The notes under the pieces are model-generated. The model worked only from the letters and a program-made list of their open reading frames with translations, had not been told where the DNA came from and ran no database searches. From Tsuneonella dongtanensis (GTDB lineage Bacteria; Pseudomonadota; Alphaproteobacteria; Sphingomonadales; Sphingomonadaceae): a stretch of 64,000 nucleotides of DNA. Positions 9,301 through 18,146 of this stretch are shown one piece after another. Numbering within the stretch: position 1 is the first letter of the stretch; the number at the start of each line of letters is the position of its first letter. Location: positions 1,984,001 to 2,048,000 of the forward strand of contig NZ_CP016591.1 of assembly GCF_001698205.1 (NCBI RefSeq), given 5' to 3'. The translations under genes and the position numbers were made by a program.

Positions 9301-9817
9301 AGTGATGGCGGCCATGGTCGAGAAGGTAAACAAAGGCCGGACGCGGAAGGGCAAGGACTTCGTGCGGGCCGACTTCTCCGACAGCTCAGGGCAATTCTCC
9401 GCGGCCTGTTTCGAGGAGTCGCTGGTGGCCAACTTCGTGAAGTGGGCCGAAGAAGGCACCTGCGTCCTGCTCAACGTCGAGCTCGACAGTCCCAGCCCGG
9501 ACGAACCACCCCGGGTGACCGTTCGCGGCGCACGGCCCTTGCGGGATGTGAAAGCTGCAGCGCGGATGGTGCTCAGCCTTGACGTCACCGCCGCGGAAGC
9601 GATCGAGGCGCTCAAGGCGGAGCTGTTGCACGGCCCCGATGGCAAGGGCGAAGTGCGCCTGCGGCTGCGGACCGGTAGCGAGAGCGATCCCACGGTGCGG
9701 CTTGGCCGCGATTTCCATCTGGACGGGGAGCTCGCCGAGCGCTTGGCAAGCATCGAGGGACTTGCCAATGTGCAGCTGACAACCCAGCGCGGACCGAATC
9801 TGCGACTGGTCGCCTGA
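6347..9817 (+). CDS. dnaE: DNA polymerase III subunit alpha (DnaE)
   Basis: This is the catalytic subunit of the replicative polymerase, 1156 residues, close to the usual 1160. Domain order is PHP, polymerase palm and fingers, helix-hairpin-helix and OB fold. The active-site aspartates are in PDFDIDFCE, around residues 396-404, after GPGRGSGAGSLVAWAL. The N-terminal PHP domain reads RVMSSYSML where metal-binding PHP domains have a histidine in RVHSxYS, so the domain looks metal-free and proofreading must come from a separate DnaQ (inference). ATG 6347 was chosen over GTG 6338, which adds only three residues; neither has a clear ribosome binding site. Confidence 0.97.
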   Translation: MAFAPFVPLRVMSSYSMLEGAIDPKAIARLAKDRGFPAIAICDRNGLYGVMAFAKACFDLGIQPIIGTLLGIARDGSGQTIDHLPLFAQDEAGYDNLCDLVSRAHLARPTELPAHVTLDDLAGRTDGLIALTGAGEGGLTRLLADGRSDDAEALCDQLEGLFPGRLYIELARRSSSVCDAAEDALIDLAYARDLPLVATNPANFADPHFHPAHDAMLCIANSTHVDAAERPRSNPEAFVKSAPMMEELFADLPEATANTLVIAKRCAFAPPKRDPILPSLAGDLEGEARMLAEDSRKGLAARLEKYGAIPDEELRVYVDRLEFEIGVINQMGFPGYFLIVADFIKWAKDNGIPVGPGRGSGAGSLVAWALTITDLDPIKLGLLFERFLNPERVSMPDFDIDFCETRRGEVIRYVQAKYGDDHVAQIITFGKLKARAVLRDAGRILQMSYGHVDRLCKMVPNHPTDPWTLPRTLNGVSEFKREYDNDDDVRRLIDLAMQLEGYPRNSSTHAAGVVIGDRPLAKLVPLYRDPRSDMPVTQFDMKHVESAGLVKFDFLGLKTLSVLQKAVELLAKRGVAIDLSALPLDDPRVYDLMKSGNTVGVFQLESEGMRRTLTAVKPTNFGDIIALVSLYRPGPMDNIPLFGKRKAGEVPIEYPHPKLEGVLAETYGIFVYQEQVMQAAQILAGYSLGDADLLRRAMGKKVQAEMDAQRQRFVDGCAEVSQIPSRQANELFDLIDKFAGYGFNKSHAAAYALLAYQTGWLKAHYPEEFYAASMCFDMHQSDKLAAFVDDARRSGIEVAPPDVNRSEAEFTVERTDEGYAVRYALAGIKNVGEKAMEALVAEREANGWFESLEDLFQRLPKGSLNSRQLEGLIAAGALDKLEPNRAKLFANADLLLAVSEAANRERESGQAGLFGGDAQPETALRLKDADEWPRSERMAMERENFGFYFSAHPVEQYRAIASANGARSFASLMEAGAPNGGRAPAVMAAMVEKVNKGRTRKGKDFVRADFSDSSGQFSAACFEESLVANFVKWAEEGTCVLLNVELDSPSPDEPPRVTVRGARPLRDVKAAARMVLSLDVTAAEAIEALKAELLHGPDGKGEVRLRLRTGSESDPTVRLGRDFHLDGELAERLASIEGLANVQLTTQRGPNLRLVA

Positions 9818-9860
9818 CCCGGCTCCTCGACCGGCGACAGGCCGGGAAAAGGAGAACGCG

Positions 9861-11474
9861 ATGCTCGGAGCGATGCAGGACTGGGATCTCGTCGTCACGC
9901 ACCTGATTGACCATGCCGCCCGCGAATACGGTGAGCGTGAGCACATCACGTACTGGGCGGATGGAACAGAAACCCGGACGACCTGGGCTGGAGTGCGCCA
10001 TGATGCGAAGCGGATGACCCAGGCCCTGCGAGCCGCAGGCGTCCGCAAGGGCGACCGGATCGCCACTCTTGCGATGAATCACAGCCGCCATCTGGTCACC
10101 TGGTACGGTGCCGTTGGCGTCGGCGGCGTGCTTCACACCATCAACCCCCGGCTGTTCGACGACCAGCTCGAATACATCGTAACCCATGCCGAGGACCGCG
10201 TGCTGCTTTACGACGCGGCCTTTCAGCCCATCGTCGATCGCATGCGCGACAGGTGGCCCTGTGTGGAAACGTACGTCTGCTTCGACTCCGGAGACCACGC
10301 GCCAGCGTTCGAGGACTGGATCGGCGCGCACGACGGCGACACCGAATGGGAGAAGGTCGACGAGCGCGACCCATGCATGCTTTGCTACACCAGTGGGACG
10401 ACCGGCAATCCCAAGGGCGTGCTCTACGAGCATCGGTCGACGATGCTTCATGCGATGGCAGGCGTGCAGCCGAACCTTTTCGACGCCGACAGCCGCACCG
10501 TGGTGCTTCCCGTCGTGCCGATGTTCCATGCGGCGAGCTGGGGCCTGCCGTGGGCCGGCACCATCCCGGGCATCAAGTTCGTCTATTCGCAGGTTAACGA
10601 CCCGAAGGTGCTTTGCGGATTGATGGACCGCGAGCAGGTGACGCACTCGGCAGGCGTGCCGACCGTATGGCTGGCGATGTTCAACTATCTCGATTCGGTC
10701 GGCAAGGACGTCCGCGACGTGGGCAAGCTGCGGCGGGCGATTATCGGGGGTTCTGCTGCCCCGAAGTTCATGATCGAGCGGCTGATGAAGAACGGCGTCA
10801 GCGTTGCCCACGCCTGGGGCATGACCGAAACCAGCCCCATCGGTACGACGGGTTCCCCGCCGGCAAACTGGGACGAGCTATCGTTTGACGAGCAGGTTGC
10901 GCTTGTCATGAAACAGGGGCGCCCAGCGTTTGGCGTGGAATTGCGTTGTGTCGACCTCGACGACCACACGAAGGTCCTGCCACGTGACGGCAAGTCCTCG
11001 GGCGCGTTGCAGGTACGCGGTCCCTGGGTCATCAAGCGGTATTTCAAAGCCGAGGAAGACGCGGTCGATTCCGATCAGTGGTTCGATACCGGCGATGTCG
11101 CCGTTATCCATCCCGATGGTACGCTCCAGCTCACCGACCGGACCAAGGACGTCATCAAGTCCGGCGGAGAATGGATCAGTTCGGTGGAGCTGGAGAACGC
11201 CGCTGTCGGCCATCCCGCTATTGCCGAGGCGGCTGCGATCGGCATTCCCCATCCCAAATGGGATGAGCGTCCCATTCTGGTCTGTGTTGCCAAGCCCGAT
11301 ATGATTGTGCGCGCCGAGGAAGTTCTCGACCATCTCCGGGACAAGGTCGCGAAGTGGTGGATGCCCGATGCAGTTGAATTCGTGGACGAAATACCGCACA
11401 CCGGCACAGGCAAGATCAGCAAGAAGGATCTTCGCGAGAGGTTCCGCGACTACGTGCTGGAGAAGGTAGAATGA
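9861..11474 (+). CDS. Long-chain fatty-acid-CoA ligase (AMP-dependent synthetase)
   Basis: This 537-residue adenylate-forming enzyme activates a carboxylate with ATP and loads it on CoA. The P-loop-like motif CYTSGTTGNPKG is at about residues 174-185. The hinge and gate region reads DRTKDVIKSGGEWIS, and the catalytic C-terminal lysine is in GTGKISKKDLR. The EWIS form is typical of medium- and long-chain fatty-acyl-CoA ligases, but the chain length cannot be read. A good ribosome binding site (AAAAGGAGA) precedes ATG 9861. The stop overlaps the next start by four bases, so a small membrane protein is translationally coupled. It could feed beta-oxidation or PHA precursors. Confidence 0.93.
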   Translation: MLGAMQDWDLVVTHLIDHAAREYGEREHITYWADGTETRTTWAGVRHDAKRMTQALRAAGVRKGDRIATLAMNHSRHLVTWYGAVGVGGVLHTINPRLFDDQLEYIVTHAEDRVLLYDAAFQPIVDRMRDRWPCVETYVCFDSGDHAPAFEDWIGAHDGDTEWEKVDERDPCMLCYTSGTTGNPKGVLYEHRSTMLHAMAGVQPNLFDADSRTVVLPVVPMFHAASWGLPWAGTIPGIKFVYSQVNDPKVLCGLMDREQVTHSAGVPTVWLAMFNYLDSVGKDVRDVGKLRRAIIGGSAAPKFMIERLMKNGVSVAHAWGMTETSPIGTTGSPPANWDELSFDEQVALVMKQGRPAFGVELRCVDLDDHTKVLPRDGKSSGALQVRGPWVIKRYFKAEEDAVDSDQWFDTGDVAVIHPDGTLQLTDRTKDVIKSGGEWISSVELENAAVGHPAIAEAAAIGIPHPKWDERPILVCVAKPDMIVRAEEVLDHLRDKVAKWWMPDAVEFVDEIPHTGTGKISKKDLRERFRDYVLEKVE

Positions 11475-11695
11475 AAGTGCTTCTGAGGACCACGGTCGCG
11501 ATTGGTGCAGGTCTGGCTACGGTACTTGCCGCGCAGCTAGCGATCGAGAATGCCGCTTGGTGGCTGACCGGGCACATGGCGACATTCGACGATCCGCTCG
11601 CCAACGCAATCAAGTTCGGCGTCGCCGCAGCAGGCGGGTTCGCACTCGCGCTTTCGATTGGGGTTCCGCCCGCGCGCAGGCGACGGCTTCTCTAG
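11471..11695 (+). CDS. Small two-TM membrane protein, function unknown
   Basis: This 74-residue protein consists almost entirely of two hydrophobic helices (about residues 6-35 and 46-64) with a basic C-terminus PPARRRRLL. Its ATG overlaps the stop of the acyl-CoA ligase gene (ATGA), which supports real translation. I do not recognise a family. The role is unknown; coupling hints at a membrane partner for the ligase, but this is only positional. It converges with the dienelactone-hydrolase gene, overlapping it by four bases. Confidence 0.7.
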   Translation: MKVLLRTTVAIGAGLATVLAAQLAIENAAWWLTGHMATFDDPLANAIKFGVAAAGGFALALSIGVPPARRRRLL

Positions 11696-12384
11696 CTGAA
11701 AACCTCGTCGAACAGCGACATCGTCGCCGACCAGCTCTGGCGATCGGCACTGGCATCGTAGGCGGGTGGCCCTCCGGATGGAGGAGGTTTCGGATTGGTG
11801 AAGCCGTGAACCACCCGGCTGTAGGAATGGAAATGCCAGTTCGCCCCCGCGCGGTCCATTTCTTCCCAGAAGGCGATGACCTGCTCGCGCGGGACAAGCG
11901 GATCGGCGTCACCATGACAGACCAGGATGCGGGCCTTCACCTTGCCCGGTTCGGCAGGCGCTTTGGTGTCGAGCAGTCCATGAAAGCTGGCGACCGCTTC
12001 GAGGTCCGCACCTTCCCGTGCGAGCTCCAGAACCGCTTGTCCGCCCATGCAAAAGCCGATCGCGCCCTGCGCCAGACCCGGTACCGTTTCGCCCATTGCA
12101 GCGATTCCCGCCCGCAATCGTCTGCGATACTGCTCCGCCGCGGATCGCAGTTTGGTAGACAGATCCACTGACGCTGCGAAATTGGCCGGCGTTTCGCCGT
12201 AGAAATCGCACAGGAATGCAAGGAAACCCGCTTCGGCCAAGGCACGCGCCTTCGCTTCAACGGCAGGTGTCGGGTTCATAATTGTCGGGAACACTGCGAT
12301 TGCGGCCCGTGCATCGCCTGACGGACGGAATACCTTGCCTGTCAGCAAGGTATCCCCGTCTCGATATTCGACCTCCTGAGTCAT
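11692..12384 (-). CDS. Dienelactone hydrolase family protein
   Basis: This 230-residue alpha/beta hydrolase belongs to the DLH family. The nucleophile is Cys112 in GFCMGG rather than serine, as in true dienelactone hydrolases. Asp161 in HGDADPLVP and His193 in VVHGFTNP complete the triad. Family members open lactones or cleave small esters; the natural substrate is not evident. ATG 12384 shares one base with the cysK stop (TGATG), so it is the last gene of an MFS-cysK-DLH operon with overlapping ends. Confidence 0.92.
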   Translation of the reverse strand: MTQEVEYRDGDTLLTGKVFRPSGDARAAIAVFPTIMNPTPAVEAKARALAEAGFLAFLCDFYGETPANFAASVDLSTKLRSAAEQYRRRLRAGIAAMGETVPGLAQGAIGFCMGGQAVLELAREGADLEAVASFHGLLDTKAPAEPGKVKARILVCHGDADPLVPREQVIAFWEEMDRAGANWHFHSYSRVVHGFTNPKPPPSGGPPAYDASADRQSWSATMSLFDEVFS

Positions 12385-13304
12385 CAAGCCTCGGGGAGGA
12401 AATCCGGCACCGAGAGATAGCGCTCACCGGTATCGTAGTTGAAGCCGAGGACGCGTGACCCGGAACCCAGTTCGGGTAGCTTTTGCGCGATCGCCGCCAG
12501 CGTCGCTCCGCTCGAAATGCCGACCAGAAGACCTTCCTCGACCGCGCAACGCCGGGCCATGTTCTTCGCAGCTTCGGCATCCACCTGGATGGCGCCGTCG
12601 ATCGCGCGTGTGTGCAGATTCCCCGGAATGAATCCCGCGCCAATGCCCTGGATCGGGTGCGGGCCGGGCTGGCCACCCGAAATGACCGGCGAAAGGACCG
12701 GCTCCACGGCGTAGGCCTTCATTCCGCTCCATTCGGTCTTCAGAACTTCGGCACAGCCGGTGAGGTGGCCGCCGGTCCCGACGCCCGTGATCAGCACATC
12801 GATAGGGCTGTCGGCGAAGTCGTTCAAAATTTCGCGTGCCGTGGTCCTGGCATGCACGGCGACGTTGGCGGGATTCTCGAATTGCTGCGGCATCCATGCG
12901 CCGGGAGTGCTTTGCACCAGTTCGCCTGCCCGCTCGAGCGCGCCCTTCATGCCCTTTTCGCGGGGCGTGAGATCGAAGGTTGCCCCATAGGCTAGCATCA
13001 GTCGGCGCCGTTCGAGGCTCATGCTCTCAGGCATCACGAGGACGAGCTTGTATCCCTTGACGGCGGCAACCATCGCCAGGCCGATGCCGGTGTTGCCGCT
13101 GGTCGGTTCAATGATCGTGCCGCCCGGTTGGAGCGCGCCCGACTTCTCGGCGTCCTCGACCATCGCGAGCGCGATGCGATCCTTGATCGAACCACCCGGA
13201 TTGGTGCGTTCGCTCTTCACCCAGACTTCGTGGTCGGGAAACATGCGGGCGAGGCGGATGTGAGGGGTGTTGCCGATGGTGGCAAGGACGCTGTCGGCTT
13301 TCAT
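12384..13304 (-). CDS. cysK: Cysteine synthase A
   Basis: This 306-residue PLP enzyme converts O-acetylserine plus sulfide to cysteine. The PLP-binding Lys41 is in NPGGSIKDR, the substrate loop is TSGNTGIG, and the phosphate-binding glycine loop is in [12 protein letters not shown]. Length fits CysK, with no extra domain as in cystathionine beta-synthase. ATG 13304 has a strong AGGAGG upstream and overlaps the MFS stop by four bases (ATGA). Transport and cysteine synthesis are thus co-expressed; the reason is not clear from sequence. Confidence 0.95.
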   Translation of the reverse strand: MKADSVLATIGNTPHIRLARMFPDHEVWVKSERTNPGGSIKDRIALAMVEDAEKSGALQPGGTIIEPTSGNTGIGLAMVAAVKGYKLVLVMPESMSLERRRLMLAYGATFDLTPREKGMKGALERAGELVQSTPGAWMPQQFENPANVAVHARTTAREILNDFADSPIDVLITGVGTGGHLTGCAEVLKTEWSGMKAYAVEPVLSPVISGGQPGPHPIQGIGAGFIPGNLHTRAIDGAIQVDAEAAKNMARRCAVEEGLLVGISSGATLAAIAQKLPELGSGSRVLGFNYDTGERYLSVPDFLPEA

Positions 13305-14614
13305 GGCAGGGCCTCCTGGGGTTTGTCTGGGTGCGATAGTGGGGGCGGGTCGAATGTCTTTGCAAGCCTGAGTTCGGGAAACAGGCGCGCCCAATAGAGT
13401 GTAATGGCGATCGCCGCGACACCGCCCGCCACGACCGCCGCTACCGGGCCGATGACCGCGGCGAGCAAACCCGATTCCGTTTCACCTAGTTCGTTCGATG
13501 CCGAAATCGTGAGTGCCGATACCGCGCCGACGCGGCCGCGCATCTCGTCGGGCGTGTGCAACTGGATCAATGACTGGCGGATGTAGACCGAAACCATGTC
13601 GGCCGCACCAGCGACCACGAGAGCGATCAGGCTGAGCCAGAACAGTTTCGATAACCCGAACGTGACGATGGCCAGCGCAAAGACGATCACCGCGGCAAGC
13701 ATCTTTACCCCGACGTCGCTCTTCATCGGGAAGAAGGAGAACCAGATCGACGCAGCCGTTGCCCCGATGCCCATGCCCGCGGCCAGCACGCCGAAGCCGT
13801 CGGGACCTACCTGGAGGATGTCGCGTGCGAAGACCGGGAGAAGGGCGGTCGCTCCTGCGAAAAGCACCACGAACAGATCAAGCGTAATCGTCGCCATGAC
13901 AAGACGGTTGTCGCGCACGTAGCGGAAACCATCAACGACGCGCTGTATCGGTCTCCGATCCTTCTGCACCGCAGGTTGGGGCACCGGCTTTATCAGGAAA
14001 ATGAGCAGCAGCGATGCCGCCAGCATGGCGGATATCGATGCATAGGCCACGTCGGGATGGATTGCGTAAAGCACGCCCCCGACGCTCGGCCCGGCGATCG
14101 TGCCGACCTGCCAGGCCATGGAACTGACCGCAATGGCTGTCGGCAACACCGCGCGAGGGACGAGGTTGGGCGCCAGCGCCGAATACGCTGGTCCGGCGAA
14201 TGCCCTGGCGACGCCGACGAACATCGCGGCGACGAACAGAAAGGGCAGGGAAAGATTCCCCGTCCATGTCAGATAGCCGAGCATGGCGGCATTCAGCGTC
14301 AGCAGGAGCGTGGTCCAGCGGACGATCCAGCGCCGGTCATATGTATCCGCGATCAGGCCGACGACCGGGGTCAGCAGGAAAAGCGGCACGAACTGAACAA
14401 GGCCAATTATGCCGAGAAGCAGGGCGGAATGCTTTATGTCCATCGTCTCGCGGGCCAGGCTGTAAACCTGCCAGCCGATGATGATGGACTGCGCGCTGAT
14501 GGCGATCGTGCCCAGCAGTCGCGACAGGAAATAGGCGCGAAAGTTCGCGATCGAGAGGGGATGCGGCACGGCGCTCACGGCACGCGCAATGGCATTAGCG
14601 GCGGCGCTTGCCAA
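13301..14614 (-). CDS. MFS transporter (EntS/MFS_3-like)
   Basis: This protein of about 437 residues has the regularly spaced hydrophobic helices of a major facilitator, probably 12. The loop between helices 2 and 3 reads [11 protein letters not shown], the usual MFS motif A position. Overall it resembles the MFS_3 / enterobactin-exporter-like group ([22 protein letters not shown]). The substrate is unknown. The start is a TTG at 14614 with AGGG upstream; a GTG at 14578 is an alternative. It is the first gene of the three-gene operon with cysK and the DLH gene. Confidence 0.88.
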   Translation of the reverse strand: MASAAANAIARAVSAVPHPLSIANFRAYFLSRLLGTIAISAQSIIIGWQVYSLARETMDIKHSALLLGIIGLVQFVPLFLLTPVVGLIADTYDRRWIVRWTTLLLTLNAAMLGYLTWTGNLSLPFLFVAAMFVGVARAFAGPAYSALAPNLVPRAVLPTAIAVSSMAWQVGTIAGPSVGGVLYAIHPDVAYASISAMLAASLLLIFLIKPVPQPAVQKDRRPIQRVVDGFRYVRDNRLVMATITLDLFVVLFAGATALLPVFARDILQVGPDGFGVLAAGMGIGATAASIWFSFFPMKSDVGVKMLAAVIVFALAIVTFGLSKLFWLSLIALVVAGAADMVSVYIRQSLIQLHTPDEMRGRVGAVSALTISASNELGETESGLLAAVIGPVAAVVAGGVAAIAITLYWARLFPELRLAKTFDPPPLSHPDKPQEALP

Positions 14615-14654
14615 GCAAGCGCTACCCTATGCGATCTAACGAAATGTTTGAGTG

Positions 14655-15011
14655 TTAGCGCGCCCGGCGCAGGCGCGGATTGGGCTGCAACGCCTCGATG
14701 ATCCGGACAAAATCGTCGAGCCGGATGATGCGCTCGAACTGAAAGCCGGCGCGCTCGTCGCGCGTCCATATTACATAGGCTTCGATCCGGCCCACTTCCG
14801 GCAGCCGGATGATCACTCTATCACCGCGCGACAGGTCGTTCGCACCGTCGACCATGAAACCGTGTGCCGACAGGTTCACGACATGCAGCTTGAGGTCGCC
14901 GTGGACCTGATGCTCCGCAATGACGGGATAATCGACCGGATGCCGCGCCGCACGGCGCAGATCGGTGACCGAAAGCTGGGCTCCAACAGACACTGTACCA
15001 GGTCCCTCCAT
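14655..15011 (-). CDS. PilZ domain c-di-GMP-binding protein
   Basis: This 118-residue PilZ protein has both ligand motifs intact: R19-R-A-A-R23 and N46-L-S-A-H-G51. The rest follows the PilZ barrel pattern, with RGDRVIIRLPEVGRIEAYVIW. The ATG at 15011 is preceded by a short intergenic region holding GGTTAA. It lies between the tyrS stop and the MFS start on the same strand and may read through into the MFS operon. The output is unknown. Confidence 0.88.
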   Translation of the reverse strand: MEGPGTVSVGAQLSVTDLRRAARHPVDYPVIAEHQVHGDLKLHVVNLSAHGFMVDGANDLSRGDRVIIRLPEVGRIEAYVIWTRDERAGFQFERIIRLDDFVRIIEALQPNPRLRRAR

Positions 15012-15071
15012 TGCGTGTGGACGGGAACGTACTGAAGGAAATTCGCTGATATTGGGTTAATCCCGGCCGCT

Positions 15072-16280
15072 TCAGGCAAGGATACCGTGCCGCTTCTTGC
15101 CAAGACTGAGGCGCCCGGTCCGTGCGGGCGCCGACGGATCGGTAACTGGTTCCCCGTCGAGCTTGACCGCACCCTCGGCGATCTTGCGCTTGGCTTCTCC
15201 GTTGGAAGCGGTGAAGCCGATTGCGGTCAGCGCTGCGGCGAAGTTCATGCCGGGCTCGAGCGCGAGGGTAGGAAGGTCCTCGCCTGCACCGCCTCCCGAG
15301 AAGGTGGTTGCCGCGGTTGCTTCGGCCGAGCGTGCCGCTTCCTCGCCCCGGACCAGGCGCGTGACCTCGTTGGCTAGCACGACCTTGGCGGCGTTGATTT
15401 CTGCACCTTGCAGCGCTTCCAGCCGAGCGACTTCGTCGAGCGGGAGGTCAGTGAAAAGGCGCAGGAAGCGACCGACATCGCGGTCGTCAGCGTTGCGCCA
15501 GTATTGCCAGAAATCCCACGACGGCAGTTGCGCTTCATTGAGCCAAACCGCCCCTGCAGCGGTCTTGCCCATCTTTGCCCCGTCGGCTGTGGTCAGGAGC
15601 GGGGTAGTGAGCCCGAACAACTCTGCCCCGTCCATTCGCCGGCCGAGCTCGACGCCGTTGACGATATTCCCCCACTGATCGCTGCCGCCCATCTGAAGGC
15701 GGACACCCATTTCCTTCGACAGGTGCCGGAAGTCGTAACCCTGAAGGATCATGTAGTTGAATTCGAGGAAGGTCATCGGCTGCTCGCGCTCGAGGCGCAA
15801 GCGGACCGAATCGAACGTCAGCATCCGGTTGACGGTGAAGTGTGTGCCGACCTCTTGCAGAAGTTCGATGTAACCAAGCTTGCCCAGCCAGTCCTGGTTA
15901 TTGACCATGACCGCGTCGGTCGGACCGTCGCCGAAGCTAAGCAGCCTCTCGAAGACTGTCTTGATGCCATCGATGTTGTCCTCGATGGTTTGATCGGTGA
16001 GCATCTTGCGGCTCTCGTCGCGGCCGGTCGGGTCGCCGATGCGGGTCGTACCGCCGCCCATCAGCACGATCGGCTTGTGACCGGTCTGCTGCAGACGGCG
16101 CAGCATCATGATCTGGACCAGGCTGCCTATGTGCAGCGAGGGCGCGGTCGCATCGAAACCGATGTAGCCGGGCACGACTTGGCGCGCGGCAAGGGCATCC
16201 AGACCCGCCGCATCGGTCATCTGATGGACATAGCCCCGCTCGTCGAGCAGGCGCAGCAAATCGGATTCGTAAGCGCTCAT
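15072..16280 (-). CDS. tyrS: Tyrosine-tRNA ligase
   Basis: This 402-residue class I synthetase charges tRNA-Tyr. The HIGH signature is HIGS at residues 50-53, and the KMSKS loop appears as KMGKT near residue 236. A C-terminal S4-like RNA-binding segment ([26 protein letters not shown]) ends the protein. Length is normal. It is divergent from the DOMON-like gene, with 32 bases between the two starts. Confidence 0.97.
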   Translation of the reverse strand: MSAYESDLLRLLDERGYVHQMTDAAGLDALAARQVVPGYIGFDATAPSLHIGSLVQIMMLRRLQQTGHKPIVLMGGGTTRIGDPTGRDESRKMLTDQTIEDNIDGIKTVFERLLSFGDGPTDAVMVNNQDWLGKLGYIELLQEVGTHFTVNRMLTFDSVRLRLEREQPMTFLEFNYMILQGYDFRHLSKEMGVRLQMGGSDQWGNIVNGVELGRRMDGAELFGLTTPLLTTADGAKMGKTAAGAVWLNEAQLPSWDFWQYWRNADDRDVGRFLRLFTDLPLDEVARLEALQGAEINAAKVVLANEVTRLVRGEEAARSAEATAATTFSGGGAGEDLPTLALEPGMNFAAALTAIGFTASNGEAKRKIAEGAVKLDGEPVTDPSAPARTGRLSLGKKRHGILA

Positions 16281-16312
16281 AGCGGGCGGGCGGTTAGCAC
16301 GGGGGCTCAGAC

Positions 16313-16855
16313 ATGCAAACGCATCGGTTGAAGGCGCATCCTTCGCATCTCCCCGCGCGTATCACAGGGGTCGAAGCGCGGGTCATCGGATTCGACGCAG
16401 ACTGGCTCCGTGTTCGCTGGCGCATCGACGGATCGCAGGATCTTGTGGTGCCGGTGTTCGCCGGGCGCGGCAGGGCTGACGAACTCTGGCAGTCAACCTG
16501 CTTCGAAGTCTTCCTGAAACCCGAAGGAAGCGACGCGTACGTGGAACTGAACCTGTCGCCTTCGGAACGATGGGCCGCTTACGATTTTGACCGGTATCGC
16601 GAGGGGATGGCCGAGCGTCCGGCTTCGCGTGAGCCCGATTGCACGATGCGGCTTGGAAGCAGCTTCGCGATATTCGACGCAGCGATTCCCGTCGACGTGC
16701 TGCCCGCGCTCCCCGCCGCAGCCGGTTTCACCTGCGTGCTCGAAGAAGCGGGCGGCGTAAAAAGCTTCTGGGCGATTGCGCACCCCGCCGCAAAGCCCGA
16801 TTTCCACGACCCGTCTTGCTTCGCCGCGAAGCTTGCGCCACCCACGCGGCCATGA
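16313..16855 (+). CDS. DOMON-like domain protein
   Basis: This 180-residue protein resembles the DOMON-like proteins annotated in many sphingomonads: [45 protein letters not shown] folds bind haem or sugars, but no function is known for this group and no signal peptide is visible. Its stop codon overlaps the ATG of the NamZ-type gene (ATGA), so the two are translationally coupled and may act together on cell-wall sugars (inference). Confidence 0.75.
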   Translation: MQTHRLKAHPSHLPARITGVEARVIGFDADWLRVRWRIDGSQDLVVPVFAGRGRADELWQSTCFEVFLKPEGSDAYVELNLSPSERWAAYDFDRYREGMAERPASREPDCTMRLGSSFAIFDAAIPVDVLPALPAAAGFTCVLEEAGGVKSFWAIAHPAAKPDFHDPSCFAAKLAPPTRP

Positions 16856-18051
16856 AATTCGGCATCGACCGGCTCCTGAGCGAGCCGGATCTCATCCAGG
16901 ATCTGTCCGGGCGCCGCGTGGCGCTTGTCGCCCATCCTGCATCCGTAACCGCAAACCTCGACCATAGCCTCGATGCATTGATTGCCGCGGGCGTGAACGT
17001 GACGAGCGCATTCGGTCCCCAGCACGGTCTTAAGGGGGACAAGCAGGACAACATGGTGGAGACGGGGGACGAGACCGATGCAGTCTACGGCATCCCCATC
17101 TTCAGCCTTTACGGCGAAGTGCGTCGACCCTCGGGACAGATGATGAGCACTGCCGACGTGTTCCTGTTCGACCTGCAGGACCTCGGCTGCCGGATCTACA
17201 CGTTCGTCACAACGCTCCTGTATCTTCTCGAAGCGGCGGCGACGCACGGCAAGGAAGTCTGGGTTCTCGATCGACCCAACCCTGCGGGCAGGCCCGTCGA
17301 AGGGACGCTCCTCGTGCCGGGGCAGGAGAGCTTCGTCGGCGCTGCCGAAATGCCCATGCGTCATGGGCTGACGATGGGTGAGATGGGCCACTGGTTCATC
17401 CGACGGTTTGGATTGGACGTGGCATACCGCGTCATCGATATGCATCACTGGCTTCCCGAGGCAGGGCCGGGTTTCGGCTGGCCGACCGACCGCGTGTGGA
17501 TCAATCCCAGCCCTAACGCCGCGAGCCTCAATATGGCGCGCGCCTACGCCGGGACGGTGATGCTGGAGGGCACTACGCTGAGCGAGGGGAGGGGTACGAC
17601 CCGCCCGCTCGAGGTGCTGTTCGGTGCTCCCGATCTCGATGCGGGCAAGATCATGGCCGAAATGCAGCGCATCGCGCCCGAGTGGCTGGAAGGCTGTGCG
17701 ATACGTCCATGCTGGTTCGAGCCCACGTTCCACAAGCATGCCAGGACGTTATGCAGCGGTCTTATGATTCACGCGGAACAGGCGTTTTACGATCATGGTC
17801 TTTTCCGCCCGTGGCGCCTGCAGGCCCTCGCGTTCAAAGCGATCCGCACGCTCTATCCGGATTACGACTTGTGGCGTGACTTCGCCTACGAGTACGAATT
17901 CGATCGCTTGGCGATCGACGTGATCAATGGCGGACCTTCATTGCGCGAGTGGGTCGACGATGCATCATCGGCACCATCCGACCTGGATGCCATTGCAGCG
18001 TCCGACGAGGCAAGGTGGCGCGAAGAGACGAGCGACTGCATCCTCTACTGA
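16852..18051 (+). CDS. DUF1343 / NamZ-type exo-beta-N-acetylmuramidase
   Basis: This 399-residue protein of the DUF1343 family has the sequence blocks FGPQHGLKGDKQDNM, FDLQDLGCRIYTFVTTL, VLDRPNPAGR and EGRGTTRPLE, which are highly typical. The Bacillus founder member NamZ (YbbC) removes terminal N-acetylmuramic acid from peptidoglycan fragments in cell-wall recycling. No signal peptide is seen here, so action in the cytoplasm is possible. It is coupled by overlap to the DOMON-like gene. The NamZ activity is transferred from the family, not proven. Confidence 0.85.
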   Translation: MKFGIDRLLSEPDLIQDLSGRRVALVAHPASVTANLDHSLDALIAAGVNVTSAFGPQHGLKGDKQDNMVETGDETDAVYGIPIFSLYGEVRRPSGQMMSTADVFLFDLQDLGCRIYTFVTTLLYLLEAAATHGKEVWVLDRPNPAGRPVEGTLLVPGQESFVGAAEMPMRHGLTMGEMGHWFIRRFGLDVAYRVIDMHHWLPEAGPGFGWPTDRVWINPSPNAASLNMARAYAGTVMLEGTTLSEGRGTTRPLEVLFGAPDLDAGKIMAEMQRIAPEWLEGCAIRPCWFEPTFHKHARTLCSGLMIHAEQAFYDHGLFRPWRLQALAFKAIRTLYPDYDLWRDFAYEYEFDRLAIDVINGGPSLREWVDDASSAPSDLDAIAASDEARWREETSDCILY

Positions 18052-18146
18052 GCGCCATACCCGATTTTCGCTTGACCGGGGGCCCCACCTGACCGAGCCT
18101 CTCCTGCATAAGCGCACAAAGCGCCGTGTTGAGAGGAAAAAGGCGA

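Noticed and set aside
9612-10811. 399-codon frame antisense to the dnaE end and acyl-CoA ligase
   Set aside because: Covers two genuine genes with intact motifs and has no recognisable domain.
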